The notes: generated by a model not told the origin, from the letters alone. 64,000 nucleotides of DNA from Parenemella sanctibonifatiensis (GCF_002250565.1 NZ_NMVJ01000001.1:868001-932000), one strand, 5' to 3'. Shown: positions 18,060-30,266, numbered from the stretch's first letter. Made by a program: numbers and translations.

Positions 18060-19057
18060 GCCGTCTCCAGCACAGAGTCATCCTCGGCATACTCGACGCC
18101 GAGTTGCCCCAGCGCCGCGGTGAGGGTTTCCATCACGGCCAGGGTGTCCTCCAGCGGCATCAACTCGGACTCTGTGTGGCCGGCGAGCACCCGGGACGTC
18201 ACCTCGGCGAGCTCGTGGGCATACCCGCGGCCGGTCCGGGGACAGTCGAAGGTGACCTGCTCCTCGCCGTCGCGGTGCAGGACGATCGCTTGGCTGTGGT
18301 GGAACTGGGGCACCAGTTCGGCCCAGCCCTCGGTGCCGTGGAGCGTGAAGCGGCCCGCGCCGCTCACCTCGGCGGAGCAGTACAGCGAGGACACCGCGCC
18401 GTTGGCGTGGCTGAGCTGGACCGCGGCGGTCCCGTCGACGCCGGTGCTGACCAGCCGGCCGGTGGCCCGCACGTCGGTCACCGGACCCAGGAAGTCGTGG
18501 GCGCAGGAGATCGGATAGACACCCAGGTCGAGCAGCGCGCCGCCGCCCAACGTCGGGTCGAAGAGACGATGACTCGCATCAAAGGGGAAGTGGGTGGTCA
18601 GGTCGCCGTGCGCCCCGCGTACCTCTCCCAGCGCCCCCTCATCGACCAGCTCGTGCAGCTTGCGGGTGGCGGGCTGGAACCGGGTCCACATCGCTTCCAT
18701 GCAGAAGGTCCCGGTCGCCCGGGACGCCTCGACGACCTCCCGGGCGCCCGCCAGGGTCACGGTGAACGCCTTCTCCACAAGCAGATGCTTGCCGGCCTCG
18801 ATCGCGGCCAACGCGAGCTGGTGATGCTGCGGATGCGGGGTGGCGATGTAGATGACATCGACCTCGTCGTCCTCGATCAGTTCCCGATAGGAGCCGTACG
18901 CCCGCGGGATGCCGTGCTCATCGGCGAAGGCGCGGGCACGGTCCTGGCTGCGCGATCCCACCGCGACGAAGGTCGCATCGGGGACCAGGTCCCGATCGGC
19001 CAGCACGGAACGGGCAATGTTGCCGGTGGCGGCGACTCCCCAACGAATCTGCTTCAT
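18056..19057 (-). CDS. Gfo/Idh/MocA-family oxidoreductase
   Basis: A 333-residue NAD(P)-dependent dehydrogenase. The N-terminal Rossmann fold starts IRWGVAATGNIARS (GxxGxxA-type), and the family signature GKHLLVEKAFTVTL supplies the catalytic Lys of EKP-type motifs (here EKAF). The C-terminal part has LGGGALLDLGVYPISCAHDF. Such enzymes act on sugars, inositols or trans-dihydrodiols; the exact substrate cannot be read. The ATG at 19057 starts the Rossmann strand directly; a TAAGGT box 8 nt upstream may serve a leaderless start. It is coupled to paralogue A downstream, so it probably processes a product of that enzyme. Confidence 0.9.
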   Translation of the reverse strand: MKQIRWGVAATGNIARSVLADRDLVPDATFVAVGSRSQDRARAFADEHGIPRAYGSYRELIEDDEVDVIYIATPHPQHHQLALAAIEAGKHLLVEKAFTVTLAGAREVVEASRATGTFCMEAMWTRFQPATRKLHELVDEGALGEVRGAHGDLTTHFPFDASHRLFDPTLGGGALLDLGVYPISCAHDFLGPVTDVRATGRLVSTGVDGTAAVQLSHANGAVSSLYCSAEVSGAGRFTLHGTEGWAELVPQFHHSQAIVLHRDGEEQVTFDCPRTGRGYAHELAEVTSRVLAGHTESELMPLEDTLAVMETLTAALGQLGVEYAEDDSVLETA

Positions 19058-19117
19058 GCCCCACGACCTTACGACCCCACGACCTCTCGACCCCACCCCT
19101 CGCCCGTGGCTTGGCCC

Positions 19118-19387
19118 GTGACACCCCGACAACACCTGACCGAGGTCAACCAGGAGGAGGTGTCAGCTCTCGGCGCGGCCGTGATGGCGCACGTTGCTGC
19201 CGGCACCCATGCCACCGCCGCCGAGGCCGCCGTCGCCATGTCCTCACCGGGCACCACCAGCGAACCCGATCCGCAGACCGCCTCCGTGTACGCCGAACTG
19301 GCTGACCTGCAGGCCGAGCTCTATCCCGCGCTGCACCCGATCTTCGAGGCGCAGCACGCGTTCGCGATGCGTCACCCGCTCAGCTGA
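19118..19387 (+). pseudogene. C-terminal fragment of a ribulokinase-like FGGY sugar kinase
   Basis: An 89-codon plus-strand ORF whose product (SALGAAVMAHVAAGTHATAA, later SVYAELADLQAELYPALHPIF) matches the last 85 or so residues of ribulokinase/xylulokinase-type FGGY kinases, whose usual length is 500-560 residues. The ATP-binding and sugar-binding parts are absent upstream, where the dehydrogenase starts in the opposite direction. It overlaps the end of paralogue B by 8 bp, tail to tail. A deletion remnant is the simplest explanation; a complete FGGY kinase of different sequence lies at 33671. Confidence 0.7.
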
Positions 19388-21542
19388 TTGCGCCGCTGTC
19401 CGTGGTGATCTCGACCTGAGGCATCTCGCCGCTGGTGTCGAGGGTGACGAGGTAGTCCTCACCACCGGACCGGACGCGCAGTTCTTGGCCGTGGTCGCCG
19501 GTCCGGTGCCGCTCGAACTGCAGCGGCGGCTCACCCGGTGCGGTCACTCGGATTGCCCAGGCGGTGTCGAGGATGACCGACCCGGGTGCGACGAAGAAGG
19601 CGCCGCGGCGTTGGTCGGCGCGGAACTGGTCCACCCCGATCGAGCGCAGCGCCGGATCCTGGTCGGTGGAGACCTGCACGCGCTCCAACGTCCCGCTGAC
19701 CCGGACATCGAGCACGTCGTCGATCACCACTCCCGCCCCGGTACTGCAGGGCACTTCGACCACAGTGCGATCCGGCGTGTGAACGTCGTCGGGGATCTGC
19801 AGATTCAGTCCGTACGCCGACAACAGCGGCACGTGGTAATCCCCGGCTCGGCACAGCTGCAGGCCTACCACCGTGGCATCATCGGGCAGCGCCACCACGA
19901 CCATGGTGGTCATCGCGGCGGGCTGGTCAGCCGCCGATCCCCACCCCTCCTGGATCCGCAGGTCGAGCCCCTCGGCAACCCGCGCCGACGTGACGAAGCC
20001 ACCCTCGATGGTCTGCACCGAGAAGTCCGCCAGGCGCCGGTTGGTCCGGGCACTCTCGGTGGTCGACTTGGCCGCACCGGCGCCCTCCCACTGCAGCACC
20101 GGCGCCAAGTTCATCGACCACTCGGCCAGGTCGGAACGATCGGTGGGCACCACCAGGGTCTGGCTCAAGGATTCGGCATGCCACGCCGCCGACGCGAACC
20201 GGCGCGGCCCGCGTACCACCGCGAAACCGTGCTCCTGGTCGTGCCAGGACAGCGTCTCACCGGACCGGACCCAGATCGAGGGACGCTGCGACTCATCGGA
20301 GCTGGCCCCGCTTGTCGGTGTCTGGCTGGTCGGTGTCTGGCTCAGAGCCGTCGCGCCGGCCCGTCGCAGCCACCAGGCCCAGGACACGGCACGGTCAGCT
20401 TCCAGCCGGGTGTAGTAGTAGGGCTGCCGCTCGGCCAGGCCCCGCAGTCGACGACCGTAGAAACTGCCGTCGCCACCCTGGTCCTGCTCCCGCATTCCCA
20501 GCCCGATAAGCCCCTGGGCCAGCGCCGGCGCCTCGACGTCGCCGTGGACCCGGTCGGCGTACACGAGGCTGTGCAGCAGGTATTCCTGACAGTACGCGTA
20601 CCGCACCCGGGAGTCGCCACCGATCCGCACCAGCCGACCGTCGGGGGCGATCATCGGCTTGATCGCCTGCCACAGCTCGGCTTGGTGCCAGCCCAGCGAC
20701 TCCGGAGCCGCCCACCCCTGCTCCGCGAAGTCGAAGTGCGCCATCGCGACATTGCTCGCGCAGATCACCATGTAGCCGGCATTGAGATAGCTGTGGTGGT
20801 CGAGTGAGTAGCTGTCAAAGAAGTTGGCGCCGCGATGGACGTCAGCCACCCGTACGCCGTCAACGACCGCCTGGCTGGCGGCGTCCGCCTCGACGCTGAC
20901 GCCGTTGAGCAGGAACTCGACGGCTCGGCTGCGAAATTCCTCGGCCCGCGGCTCGTCGGGGTAGGCACTGGCGGTGCGCCACAGGTGCGCACCGTTCCAA
21001 ATGTTCGACTCCGGCCAGTTCTTGCCGGAGTCGCCCCACTTGCCGGCCTGGATGCCGGCCAGCGGCCCGCGTACATGCTCCTCCAGGAGCCAGGTCGCCT
21101 CCGCCACGCGTACCTCTCGGAGCCGGTCGTGGTCGGCCTGGCTGAGGTCGTCGGCCAGCAACGCGATCGCGAATCCTGCCCGTTCCGGACCCAGGTTGCT
21201 GATCCAGGTGCTCGGCCAGCGCCGGCCGTCGGCCGTGACCTGCGCGCCGGTGCGGTGGCTGTTGAGGGCATACCGAAGCACCGTCAACGCCCGCTCCCGG
21301 GCATGATCGCGGACCTCGGGCGTGGCGCCATAGCGACCGAGCGTCGCGGCGGCACTGAGGTAGGCGAACTGACTCTGGATGCCCCAGCCGGGATAGCCGG
21401 AGCCATACCAACAGCGGCTGGCATCGGCCGGATCGATGGTCACGTAACTCTCCATCGATTCCAGCCAGCCCGCCAACCGGTCGGCCACCGACCTCCCCAG
21501 CGGCGTCAGATTCTCGTACGCCGCCGCATCAGGCTCGGTCAT
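19380..21542 (-). CDS. Putative alpha/alpha-barrel glycan-active enzyme (paralogue B)
   Basis: A 720-residue paralogue of the gene at 15930, sharing WYGSGYPGWGIQ, ESNIWNGAHLWRTA, VHRGANFFDSYSLDHHSYLN, DSRVRYAYCQEYLL, GMREQDQGGDGSFYGRR and SMNLAPVLQWEG at matching positions; identity looks well above half in the barrel. No signal peptide, so it acts inside the cell on imported material. The ATG at 21542 is separated by one base from the stop of the solute-binding lipoprotein gene, indicating coupling. This supports joint use of transporter and enzyme. The reaction is unknown; a lyase or hydrolase on oligosaccharides is inferred from fold-like features. Confidence 0.75.
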   Translation of the reverse strand: MTEPDAAAYENLTPLGRSVADRLAGWLESMESYVTIDPADASRCWYGSGYPGWGIQSQFAYLSAAATLGRYGATPEVRDHARERALTVLRYALNSHRTGAQVTADGRRWPSTWISNLGPERAGFAIALLADDLSQADHDRLREVRVAEATWLLEEHVRGPLAGIQAGKWGDSGKNWPESNIWNGAHLWRTASAYPDEPRAEEFRSRAVEFLLNGVSVEADAASQAVVDGVRVADVHRGANFFDSYSLDHHSYLNAGYMVICASNVAMAHFDFAEQGWAAPESLGWHQAELWQAIKPMIAPDGRLVRIGGDSRVRYAYCQEYLLHSLVYADRVHGDVEAPALAQGLIGLGMREQDQGGDGSFYGRRLRGLAERQPYYYTRLEADRAVSWAWWLRRAGATALSQTPTSQTPTSGASSDESQRPSIWVRSGETLSWHDQEHGFAVVRGPRRFASAAWHAESLSQTLVVPTDRSDLAEWSMNLAPVLQWEGAGAAKSTTESARTNRRLADFSVQTIEGGFVTSARVAEGLDLRIQEGWGSAADQPAAMTTMVVVALPDDATVVGLQLCRAGDYHVPLLSAYGLNLQIPDDVHTPDRTVVEVPCSTGAGVVIDDVLDVRVSGTLERVQVSTDQDPALRSIGVDQFRADQRRGAFFVAPGSVILDTAWAIRVTAPGEPPLQFERHRTGDHGQELRVRSGGEDYLVTLDTSGEMPQVEITTDSGAIS

Positions 21543-21543
21543 G

Positions 21544-23184
21544 TCACTCCATCGGGTTGGTGTCGATGTCCTTCTGGTACTCGTCGATGATGGTCTGGCC
21601 ACCCTCGTCGATCCAGCGCTGGGCAGCGGGGCGCCAGTCCGAGACCGGCCGCCGACCCAGCACGATGTCCTCCGAGACGCCCTTGAGATCCCGGTTGAGC
21701 GCGCTGAGGTTCTTCTCGGCGCTCGCGGAGTAGTAACCGAAGACCGGGTTGTCCAGGCACTTCTCCGTGACGCTGCGCTGGTGGTTCCAGGCAGACTCCA
21801 CCGCATCCGGACGTCCGGGTGAATAGATCGCGCGGGCGGCATCACACATGTAGAGCGAACCGATGTTGACCTCGTCGGCCTTGTCGGTCGGGACCGGATC
21901 GGAGCTGCCGTTCTCGAGGGTGAAGTTGTGGCCCTCGATGCCGTACTTGTTGAAGCGGTACTCCTCGGTGCCGACCGGCGCGGCCAGCCAGTCAGCGATC
22001 TTGAGCAGCGTGGGCAACCGGTCCCCGACGTTGGCGTTGATCGCGGTGATCCCGAAGTTGGGGTTGGGCAGCGACTGGGTGCCCTTGCCACCGTTGACGC
22101 CGTTGACGGGCAGCGCCTGGATCTCCAGCCCCTCGGTCTGGTTGCCGTACTGCACGTAGAGGCTGAACCAGGCAATGAAGGAATCGGGATGCAGGACGCC
22201 GATGCCGGTGCCGAACCATGCCTTGCGGTTGGCGACCTGGGTGGCAGCGGCCTCCGGGTGCACCACCCCGTCCGCGGTCATCCGCCGAGCGGCCTCGAGC
22301 GCTTCCTCCTGGCGCTCGTCCAGGAGCGCCTGGGTCAGCCGGCCGCCCTCGTCACGGATGAAGGTCTGGGGGATGTCGTACATCGACTTGATGTGCCCCA
22401 GCGGCGAACCGGTCCAGGCAAACTGTCCGCCGCCGGTGAGTTCCTTCGACATCTCCTCCAGCGCGGCCAGGTCGGTGGCATCCGCGACGGACATACCGGC
22501 GGCTTCCATCAGGTCCTCGCGGCACAGGATGGAGCCGAGCGACACCAGGCCTCGCTCCAGCGGGAGGGCGCGGATCCGGCCACCAAAGACACACTGACGC
22601 CAGGACGCCTCCGGAATGTTGGCCAGACCGGGATAGTCGGTGATCGCGTCGCCGGCCAGGAAGTCGGTGAGGTCGGCAGCGGTCGCCGACATGAACTGCG
22701 GCAGCGAGGTGGCCGCGCCGATGTAGAACATGTCCGGCAACAGGTCGCCGGCCGTCGCGGTGGCAAACTTGGCGTTGTACTCCCCCGCCGGCGTGACCAC
22801 GATGTCCAGCGGCGAACCGACCCGCTCGTTCATCTCCTGCCAGAACTTGTTGTTGGGCAGGGTCGGCGGCGGCGCGAACGAGGTCGGCCCCATGAAGGTG
22901 ACCGGGGTGCCGTCGCCGGGGGTCTGGTCGCTGAAGACCGGCGGATCCGCGGGGTAGGTGGTGAACGCAGCGGAGCTGCGCCCCGATTCGGCTGGATAGT
23001 CCGGCTCGACCCCGTCGTAGGGAATGTAGGAGGGCAGCACGGCCCGGTTCTGGGCGGTGTCCTCCTGCGGCTTCTCGGTGGTGCAGCCGACGGTGGCGAT
23101 CGCTGCTGCTGCGGCGGCGCCGCCGAGCAAGGTACGCCGGTTCAGCATCGGTGCTGCGGCTCGGTTGGTGTGGAAGGGGGACAT
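21544..23184 (-). CDS. ABC-transporter solute-binding lipoprotein (LipO-like)
   Basis: A 546-residue extracellular solute-binding protein of the large, LipO-like type. The N-terminus has twin arginines (NRRTLLGG), a hydrophobic run and the lipobox ATVGC, so it is exported (perhaps by Tat) and lipidated. The body has GDLLPDMFYIG and GLANIPEASW, as in the related gene at 46819. It should deliver an oligosaccharide to an ABC importer, but no permease gene is nearby. It heads a minus-strand operon with paralogue B. A palindromic LacI-type operator lies 87 bp upstream. The ATG at 23184 or MLNRR at 23148 could be used. Confidence 0.9.
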   Translation of the reverse strand: MSPFHTNRAAAPMLNRRTLLGGAAAAAAIATVGCTTEKPQEDTAQNRAVLPSYIPYDGVEPDYPAESGRSSAAFTTYPADPPVFSDQTPGDGTPVTFMGPTSFAPPPTLPNNKFWQEMNERVGSPLDIVVTPAGEYNAKFATATAGDLLPDMFYIGAATSLPQFMSATAADLTDFLAGDAITDYPGLANIPEASWRQCVFGGRIRALPLERGLVSLGSILCREDLMEAAGMSVADATDLAALEEMSKELTGGGQFAWTGSPLGHIKSMYDIPQTFIRDEGGRLTQALLDERQEEALEAARRMTADGVVHPEAAATQVANRKAWFGTGIGVLHPDSFIAWFSLYVQYGNQTEGLEIQALPVNGVNGGKGTQSLPNPNFGITAINANVGDRLPTLLKIADWLAAPVGTEEYRFNKYGIEGHNFTLENGSSDPVPTDKADEVNIGSLYMCDAARAIYSPGRPDAVESAWNHQRSVTEKCLDNPVFGYYSASAEKNLSALNRDLKGVSEDIVLGRRPVSDWRPAAQRWIDEGGQTIIDEYQKDIDTNPME

Positions 23185-23267
23185 TCACTACTCCGATCAA
23201 CCTTGATGGAATGGCTTGGGGTGAGCCGATGGGCGCCACCACGATGGGGATTGCGCTTTCTGACGAC

Positions 23268-23283
23268 TTTACAACGTTGTGTT
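23268..23283 (-). promoter_or_regulatory. LacI-family operator
   Basis: ACAACGTTGT at 23271-23280 is a perfect palindrome with the central CG typical of LacI/GalR operators, set in TTTACAACGTTGTGTT, about 90 bp before the solute-binding lipoprotein. This is the only such perfect site I noticed in the window. Confidence 0.65.
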
Positions 23284-23404
23284 CATCGCGTCCACCATCC
23301 CATGCAACAACCAACCGCGCCCCGGCGGCGGTGGGTCGCGACAGGTGCGACCTACCTCCGCTGGGGCGCGGGTTGTCTGGCTGTGCTGGTGTCTGGAACT
23401 GACC

Positions 23405-23659
23405 TCAGATGTCGTCGCGACGCTCGCTGCGATCCACCCGCGAACCGGTGGTCGGGTCGACGCTGGTGTGCGTGACCTGGGAGGTGTTACGCGAACGGGT
23501 CATCATGATGATGCTGAAGATCGTCACGATCGCACCGGCGGCGATGAGGATGTAGCCGATCATCGACCATTCGACACCGTCGATCGACCACAGGCCGGGC
23601 AATGCCCACGCCACGATCGCACCGAGGGCCATGAGAAATACACCAAGTCCGATACGCAT
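23405..23659 (-). CDS. Small two-helix membrane protein (DUF6458-like)
   Basis: An 84-residue protein starting MRIGLGVFLMALGAIVAWAL, with a second helix YILIAAGAIVTIFSIIM and a hydrophilic C-terminal tail ending in SERRDDI. A perfect AGGAGG lies 5 nt before the ATG. Similar short actinobacterial proteins are annotated as DUF6458; their function is unknown. It is a single gene between the glycan operon and the glycerol-1-phosphate dehydrogenase. Confidence 0.8.
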   Translation of the reverse strand: MRIGLGVFLMALGAIVAWALPGLWSIDGVEWSMIGYILIAAGAIVTIFSIIMMTRSRNTSQVTHTSVDPTTGSRVDRSERRDDI

Positions 23660-23741
23660 TCTGTCCTCCTGTTGACTGCCGCGACGCGTGCCGGGCGTAC
23701 GAACTCTAACCCGATGTCGACACGGTTTCGCGCACCGCGGG

Positions 23742-25118
23742 TCAGCTGTGCAGGTGTCCTTCGGTCGGCACCTCGGCCTCGGCCCAGTAGCCGCCCGGGG
23801 CGAACAGGGTCTCGACCACCTGTTCCAGCAGACCGAGCTCGAACAGCGCGTCCATGATCGTGTAGCGGGCACGGATCGTCTGGGACTGGTAGTAGGTCAG
23901 CTTCATCTTGTCGAGGTCAACGTCCACCTGGGCCGGGTGGTAGGGACCGCCAACGCGCTTGAGGATGTCGGCGATCTCAGCGGCCGGCATCACCTGCGGC
24001 TTGACCCGTTCCAGGATCGCGGGCCAGTGCTCCTGGATCAGCCGGATCCGGGCCGGCACCTCCTCGGCCGGGATGTACTTCGCCCGCGACTGCCCCAGCG
24101 CGGCTTCCTGGATCGCCGGCACCGGCTGCAGCGCCTTGACGCGGGCCTCGTCCTCCTCGGGGCTGAGCCAGGCCGCGGCCCGGGCCTCGGGGTCCACCCC
24201 GGCGACATCGAGGGATGCGAGCAGGTCATAGACGGCCGAGGTCGCGACCGCTCCGATGCCGACCTTGTTGCCGTGGCTCAACGGGGGCTCCCAGTCCAGA
24301 CCGTGGCCCTCCATCTCCCACTGGTGGGAGAAATTGTGTCCGGCGCCCGACGCCGGCCGGGAGGACTGGTGGGCCTGCATCGCCAGCCCGGACAGCAGCA
24401 ACTCCTCGGCGAGACCCTCAACGGCCTCGGGGTCGCCGGCGCGCAGCCCGTCGGGGTTGGACAGCGCCGCCCGCAGCGGCTTCTGGACCAGGTCCCAGAC
24501 ATCCTCGTCGACGGCCTCGATGCCGAGTTCGTCGGCGACCAGCCAGTCCGCGCCGCCGGGCACCTTCTCGATCAGGTCACCCAGGCCGGTGGCGGTCAGC
24601 CGCGGCGGCGCAGCGGCCATGATGTCGAAGTCAGCGACCAGCGCGGCCGGGGCCGGGCAGTCACGGGTGATTTTGAACCCGTCGCGGGTGATGGAGGCGC
24701 CGTAGGCGGCGTACCCGTCCATCGACGCTGCGGTGCAGACGTTCATGTACGCCCGTCCCAGCTCACCGGAGGCCAGCTTGGCGATGTCATTGAGGGTGCC
24801 GGAGGCGATCGAGACCGCGATCGCGTCGACCTGCTGCAGCGCCTCGCGCAGCGTGGTGACGTTCTCGTAGCCGGCGTACAGGGTCGGCGTACCCGGGAAG
24901 ATGTAGGGGTCGAGAAGGGTGACGCCGGCCGCCTCCAAGGAGGCCTTGACCTGGTCTCCGGCGACCGCCCAGGTGTTCTCGTCGGCAACGATGATGGCGC
25001 TCTGGTCGCCGAACACCTCTCGGAAGACCTCGCCCGTACGCCCGACCACACCGCGACCGGTGACGATCGCCTTGGTGTCGGTGGAACTTTCCAGCGCCGT
25101 GTTGATCAGGTCAGACAT
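23742..25118 (-). CDS. sn-Glycerol-1-phosphate dehydrogenase-like protein (AraM/EgsA family)
   Basis: A 458-residue member of the iron-containing-dehydrogenase superfamily closest to AraM/EgsA, which reduce dihydroxyacetone phosphate to sn-glycerol-1-phosphate. The nucleotide loop is IASGTLNDIAK, and two metal-binding His regions are GAGHNFSHQWEMEG and PPLSHGNKVGIG. AraM in Bacillus subtilis lies in the arabinose operon; here the neighbours are unrelated, though an AraL-like phosphatase lies at 35296. The ATG at 25118 has GGAAGGGTG upstream. The substrate could be another sugar phosphate, as the family is diverse. Confidence 0.82.
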   Translation of the reverse strand: MSDLINTALESSTDTKAIVTGRGVVGRTGEVFREVFGDQSAIIVADENTWAVAGDQVKASLEAAGVTLLDPYIFPGTPTLYAGYENVTTLREALQQVDAIAVSIASGTLNDIAKLASGELGRAYMNVCTAASMDGYAAYGASITRDGFKITRDCPAPAALVADFDIMAAAPPRLTATGLGDLIEKVPGGADWLVADELGIEAVDEDVWDLVQKPLRAALSNPDGLRAGDPEAVEGLAEELLLSGLAMQAHQSSRPASGAGHNFSHQWEMEGHGLDWEPPLSHGNKVGIGAVATSAVYDLLASLDVAGVDPEARAAAWLSPEEDEARVKALQPVPAIQEAALGQSRAKYIPAEEVPARIRLIQEHWPAILERVKPQVMPAAEIADILKRVGGPYHPAQVDVDLDKMKLTYYQSQTIRARYTIMDALFELGLLEQVVETLFAPGGYWAEAEVPTEGHLHS

Positions 25119-25317
25119 GGTCACCCTTCCGGTTGAGTGTCGGCAGCTGTGCACTGCCCGCCAAACGGGTCCGGGAAAAAAGTTCCCTGGTTCGGGCAAC
25201 CCGGCCCGCCCCTGACATCGTACTAATCATGGACTGGCGCTCGTCAGGGCCTCGCTGACCGGTGTGGTCCCCCATCACGCCCGACCATGAACATGGCAAC
25301 CTCGGAAAGGGAGTCAC

Positions 25318-26001
25318 ATGTCACGCATCACCTCGTCCGCAAAGCTTGCCCGCCTCGGCGCTGGCCTGGCCGCAGCAGCACTGGTCGCGGTTGCTGGCTG
25401 TTCGCAACCCGAGGCCGGCGGCGAGCCGACCACCCCGGTCGAGACCACCACGGTGGAGGTCCCTGCGACCACCACGCCTGCGGAGACGACGTCGACGAGC
25501 GAACCCAGCTCGTCGGAGACCAGTTCGTCGGAATCCAGCTCGTCGTCGCCGGAAACCTCCTCATCGAGTGGTGCCGAGGACCGCCCCCTGGACAGCGTCC
25601 AGGACGAGGTGACCGTCGGAGAAACCGTGAAGACGCCGTTCTGGGACGTCACCGTCAAGGACTACACCCGCGCCGAGACCGACGTCAGCCTCGAGCTCGA
25701 AGTCTGCAATGCCTACCAGCCCGAGGACCGCGAGGACGCCGAGATCACCCTCGACCACTGGTACCTGATCGCCTACGACGGTGAGACCTCGACGCCGGAG
25801 GACGCCAAGCCGATCGCGCTGTCGGAGTTCGAGAACCTCCAGGCCGGTGACTTCGAAGGCACCCTGTCCGAGGGTGAGTGCACCTCCGACACGGTCACCC
25901 TCGAGGTCGCACCGGACATCATCATCAGCTCGGTCGCATTCTCCGACGGCAGGTTCGAGGACGGTGCCAACCAGATCAGCTGGTCCTTCGCCGGCGAGTG
26001 A
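25318..26001 (+). CDS. Ser/Thr-rich lipoprotein of unknown function
   Basis: A 227-residue lipoprotein. The signal peptide ends in the lipobox LVAVAGC (Cys at residue 28). A 60-residue Ser/Thr/Glu/Pro linker follows (TTTPAETTSTSEPSSSET), then a compact domain from about residue 95 (VGETVKTPFWDVTVKDYTRA) that resembles the DUF4352 immunoglobulin-like fold with two cysteines (LEVCNAYQ, EGECTSDT) likely forming a disulfide. AAAGGGAG precedes the ATG. It is transcribed alone and ends at a shared terminator with ileS. Confidence 0.8.
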   Translation: MSRITSSAKLARLGAGLAAAALVAVAGCSQPEAGGEPTTPVETTTVEVPATTTPAETTSTSEPSSSETSSSESSSSSPETSSSSGAEDRPLDSVQDEVTVGETVKTPFWDVTVKDYTRAETDVSLELEVCNAYQPEDREDAEITLDHWYLIAYDGETSTPEDAKPIALSEFENLQAGDFEGTLSEGECTSDTVTLEVAPDIIISSVAFSDGRFEDGANQISWSFAGE

Positions 26002-26045
26002 GACCTCAGGGGGTCTCACCGACTGCAATCCCATCAGAAAACGTG

Positions 26046-26073
26046 ACGGGGGCGGCTGCGAAGCCGCCCCCGT
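26046..26073. terminator. Bidirectional hairpin terminator
   Basis: ACGGGGGCGGCT, loop GCGA, AGCCGCCCCCGT: a perfect 12-bp stem between the convergent lipoprotein and ileS genes, 21 bp from the ileS stop. Confidence 0.75.
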
Positions 26074-26094
26074 TCGGTGTCGTTCGGGTACGGA

Positions 26095-29256
<3,162 letters not shown>

Positions 29257-29269
29257 GCGAGGCTCTCCT

Positions 29270-29490
29270 GAAGGTGCGGCATCGTCCAGTTACAGGTCGT
29301 TCAACTGCAAGGGACGAGCCGAGGCCCGCGGTACCACCCTTGTTGGCACGCCACCGGCGTACCCACTCTTGCTCGCCGCGGCCGGTTCTAGTGAGCTCCG
29401 CCAGTTCAATGGACAGTGGAGCCGTTCTTCCGGCAGCTCCGGGGTGATGGCCCCATCTGCGCCGTGCGACGGGGAGAGTGTACCCCGACA
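29270..29490 (-). promoter_or_regulatory. T-box leader of ileS
   Basis: The minus strand contains the T-box core AAGGGTGGTACCGCGGGCC (29323-29341), which pairs with the CCA end of uncharged tRNA. Stem-I-like sequence lies upstream, with GCCATCACC supplying a likely AUC isoleucine specifier at 29446-29448. No T-tract terminator is seen between the T-box and the gene, while the AGGAGAG ribosome site is close, so control is probably translational as in other actinobacterial ileS T-boxes. The RNA boundaries are approximate. Confidence 0.9.
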
Positions 29491-29525
29491 CCACCGGTGT
29501 TGCCGAGAGGATTTCCCGGCCCGGA

Positions 29526-30260
29526 TCAGGCGGTCTGGCGAGCCACCTTGCGGCCCACGAGCCAGGCCCACACCGCGGTGGCCAGGCCCAGCACCGCAGT
29601 GACGGCCAGGACCTGCACGGGGGCGGTGAAGATGAAGGCGCCACCGATGCCACCGGCGATCAGAATGCCGGCCCACCCCAGCGCGTGCCACAACTTCGCA
29701 AACCCGGCCATCGCGGGCACGCCCGTGATCATGGCCAGATTGCCGATCGTCCAGGTGGTGCCCAGAAAGGCCACCAAACCGAGCGGTTGCGTCATCGAAC
29801 CGCCAACCGAGCCCCACGGGCCGGCGTACCCCTGCAGGACGTAGTAACCCGCCACCACCGCCATGCCTCCAGTCACGACCAGCGGCCCCGTGACCATGAT
29901 TCGGCTCACCGTCGCGGGCGGGAAGCCGTTGTCCTGGCGGTCTCGTTCGTGCAGCAAGAAGGGCAGATAACCGGACAGCACCCCGACCATGATCCCCAGC
30001 CAGATCGGGCCGGGCTCGACCTCGCTGTTGTTCTGGGTGCGGAGCAGGCCCGCGGAGGCGAGCAGGTCCAACCCGATGATGAAGACGACCGCGACCACGG
30101 CGGCGGTGATCTGCATCCCCCAGCGCATGGTGGCCGGTTCTTCCTTGGGCTCGCGAGCGGGCGCCTGCTGGGGGCCGTTCTCGGGGAGCCAAGTGGACGG
30201 CGGCTGCCCCTGCGGGGACTGGCCCCACCCGGAGTCGTTGCGTTGGTTGTCGTGACCCAC
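29526..30260 (-). CDS. Polytopic membrane protein of unknown function
   Basis: A 244-residue protein with a hydrophilic Gln/Pro-rich N-terminus (about 45 residues) and about six hydrophobic helices (ITAAVVAVVFIIGLDLLAS, IWLGIMVGVLSGYLPFLL, MVTGPLVVTGGMAVVAGYY, PLGLVAFLGTTWTIGNLAMI, WAGILIAGGIGGAFIFTAP, VLAVTAVLGLATAVWAWLVG). No family recognised. The GTG at 30260 has TAGCGT six bases upstream, a leaderless arrangement. It lies behind ileS and is transcribed separately. Confidence 0.75.
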   Translation of the reverse strand: MGHDNQRNDSGWGQSPQGQPPSTWLPENGPQQAPAREPKEEPATMRWGMQITAAVVAVVFIIGLDLLASAGLLRTQNNSEVEPGPIWLGIMVGVLSGYLPFLLHERDRQDNGFPPATVSRIMVTGPLVVTGGMAVVAGYYVLQGYAGPWGSVGGSMTQPLGLVAFLGTTWTIGNLAMITGVPAMAGFAKLWHALGWAGILIAGGIGGAFIFTAPVQVLAVTAVLGLATAVWAWLVGRKVARQTA

Positions 30261-30266
30261 GCCGCG

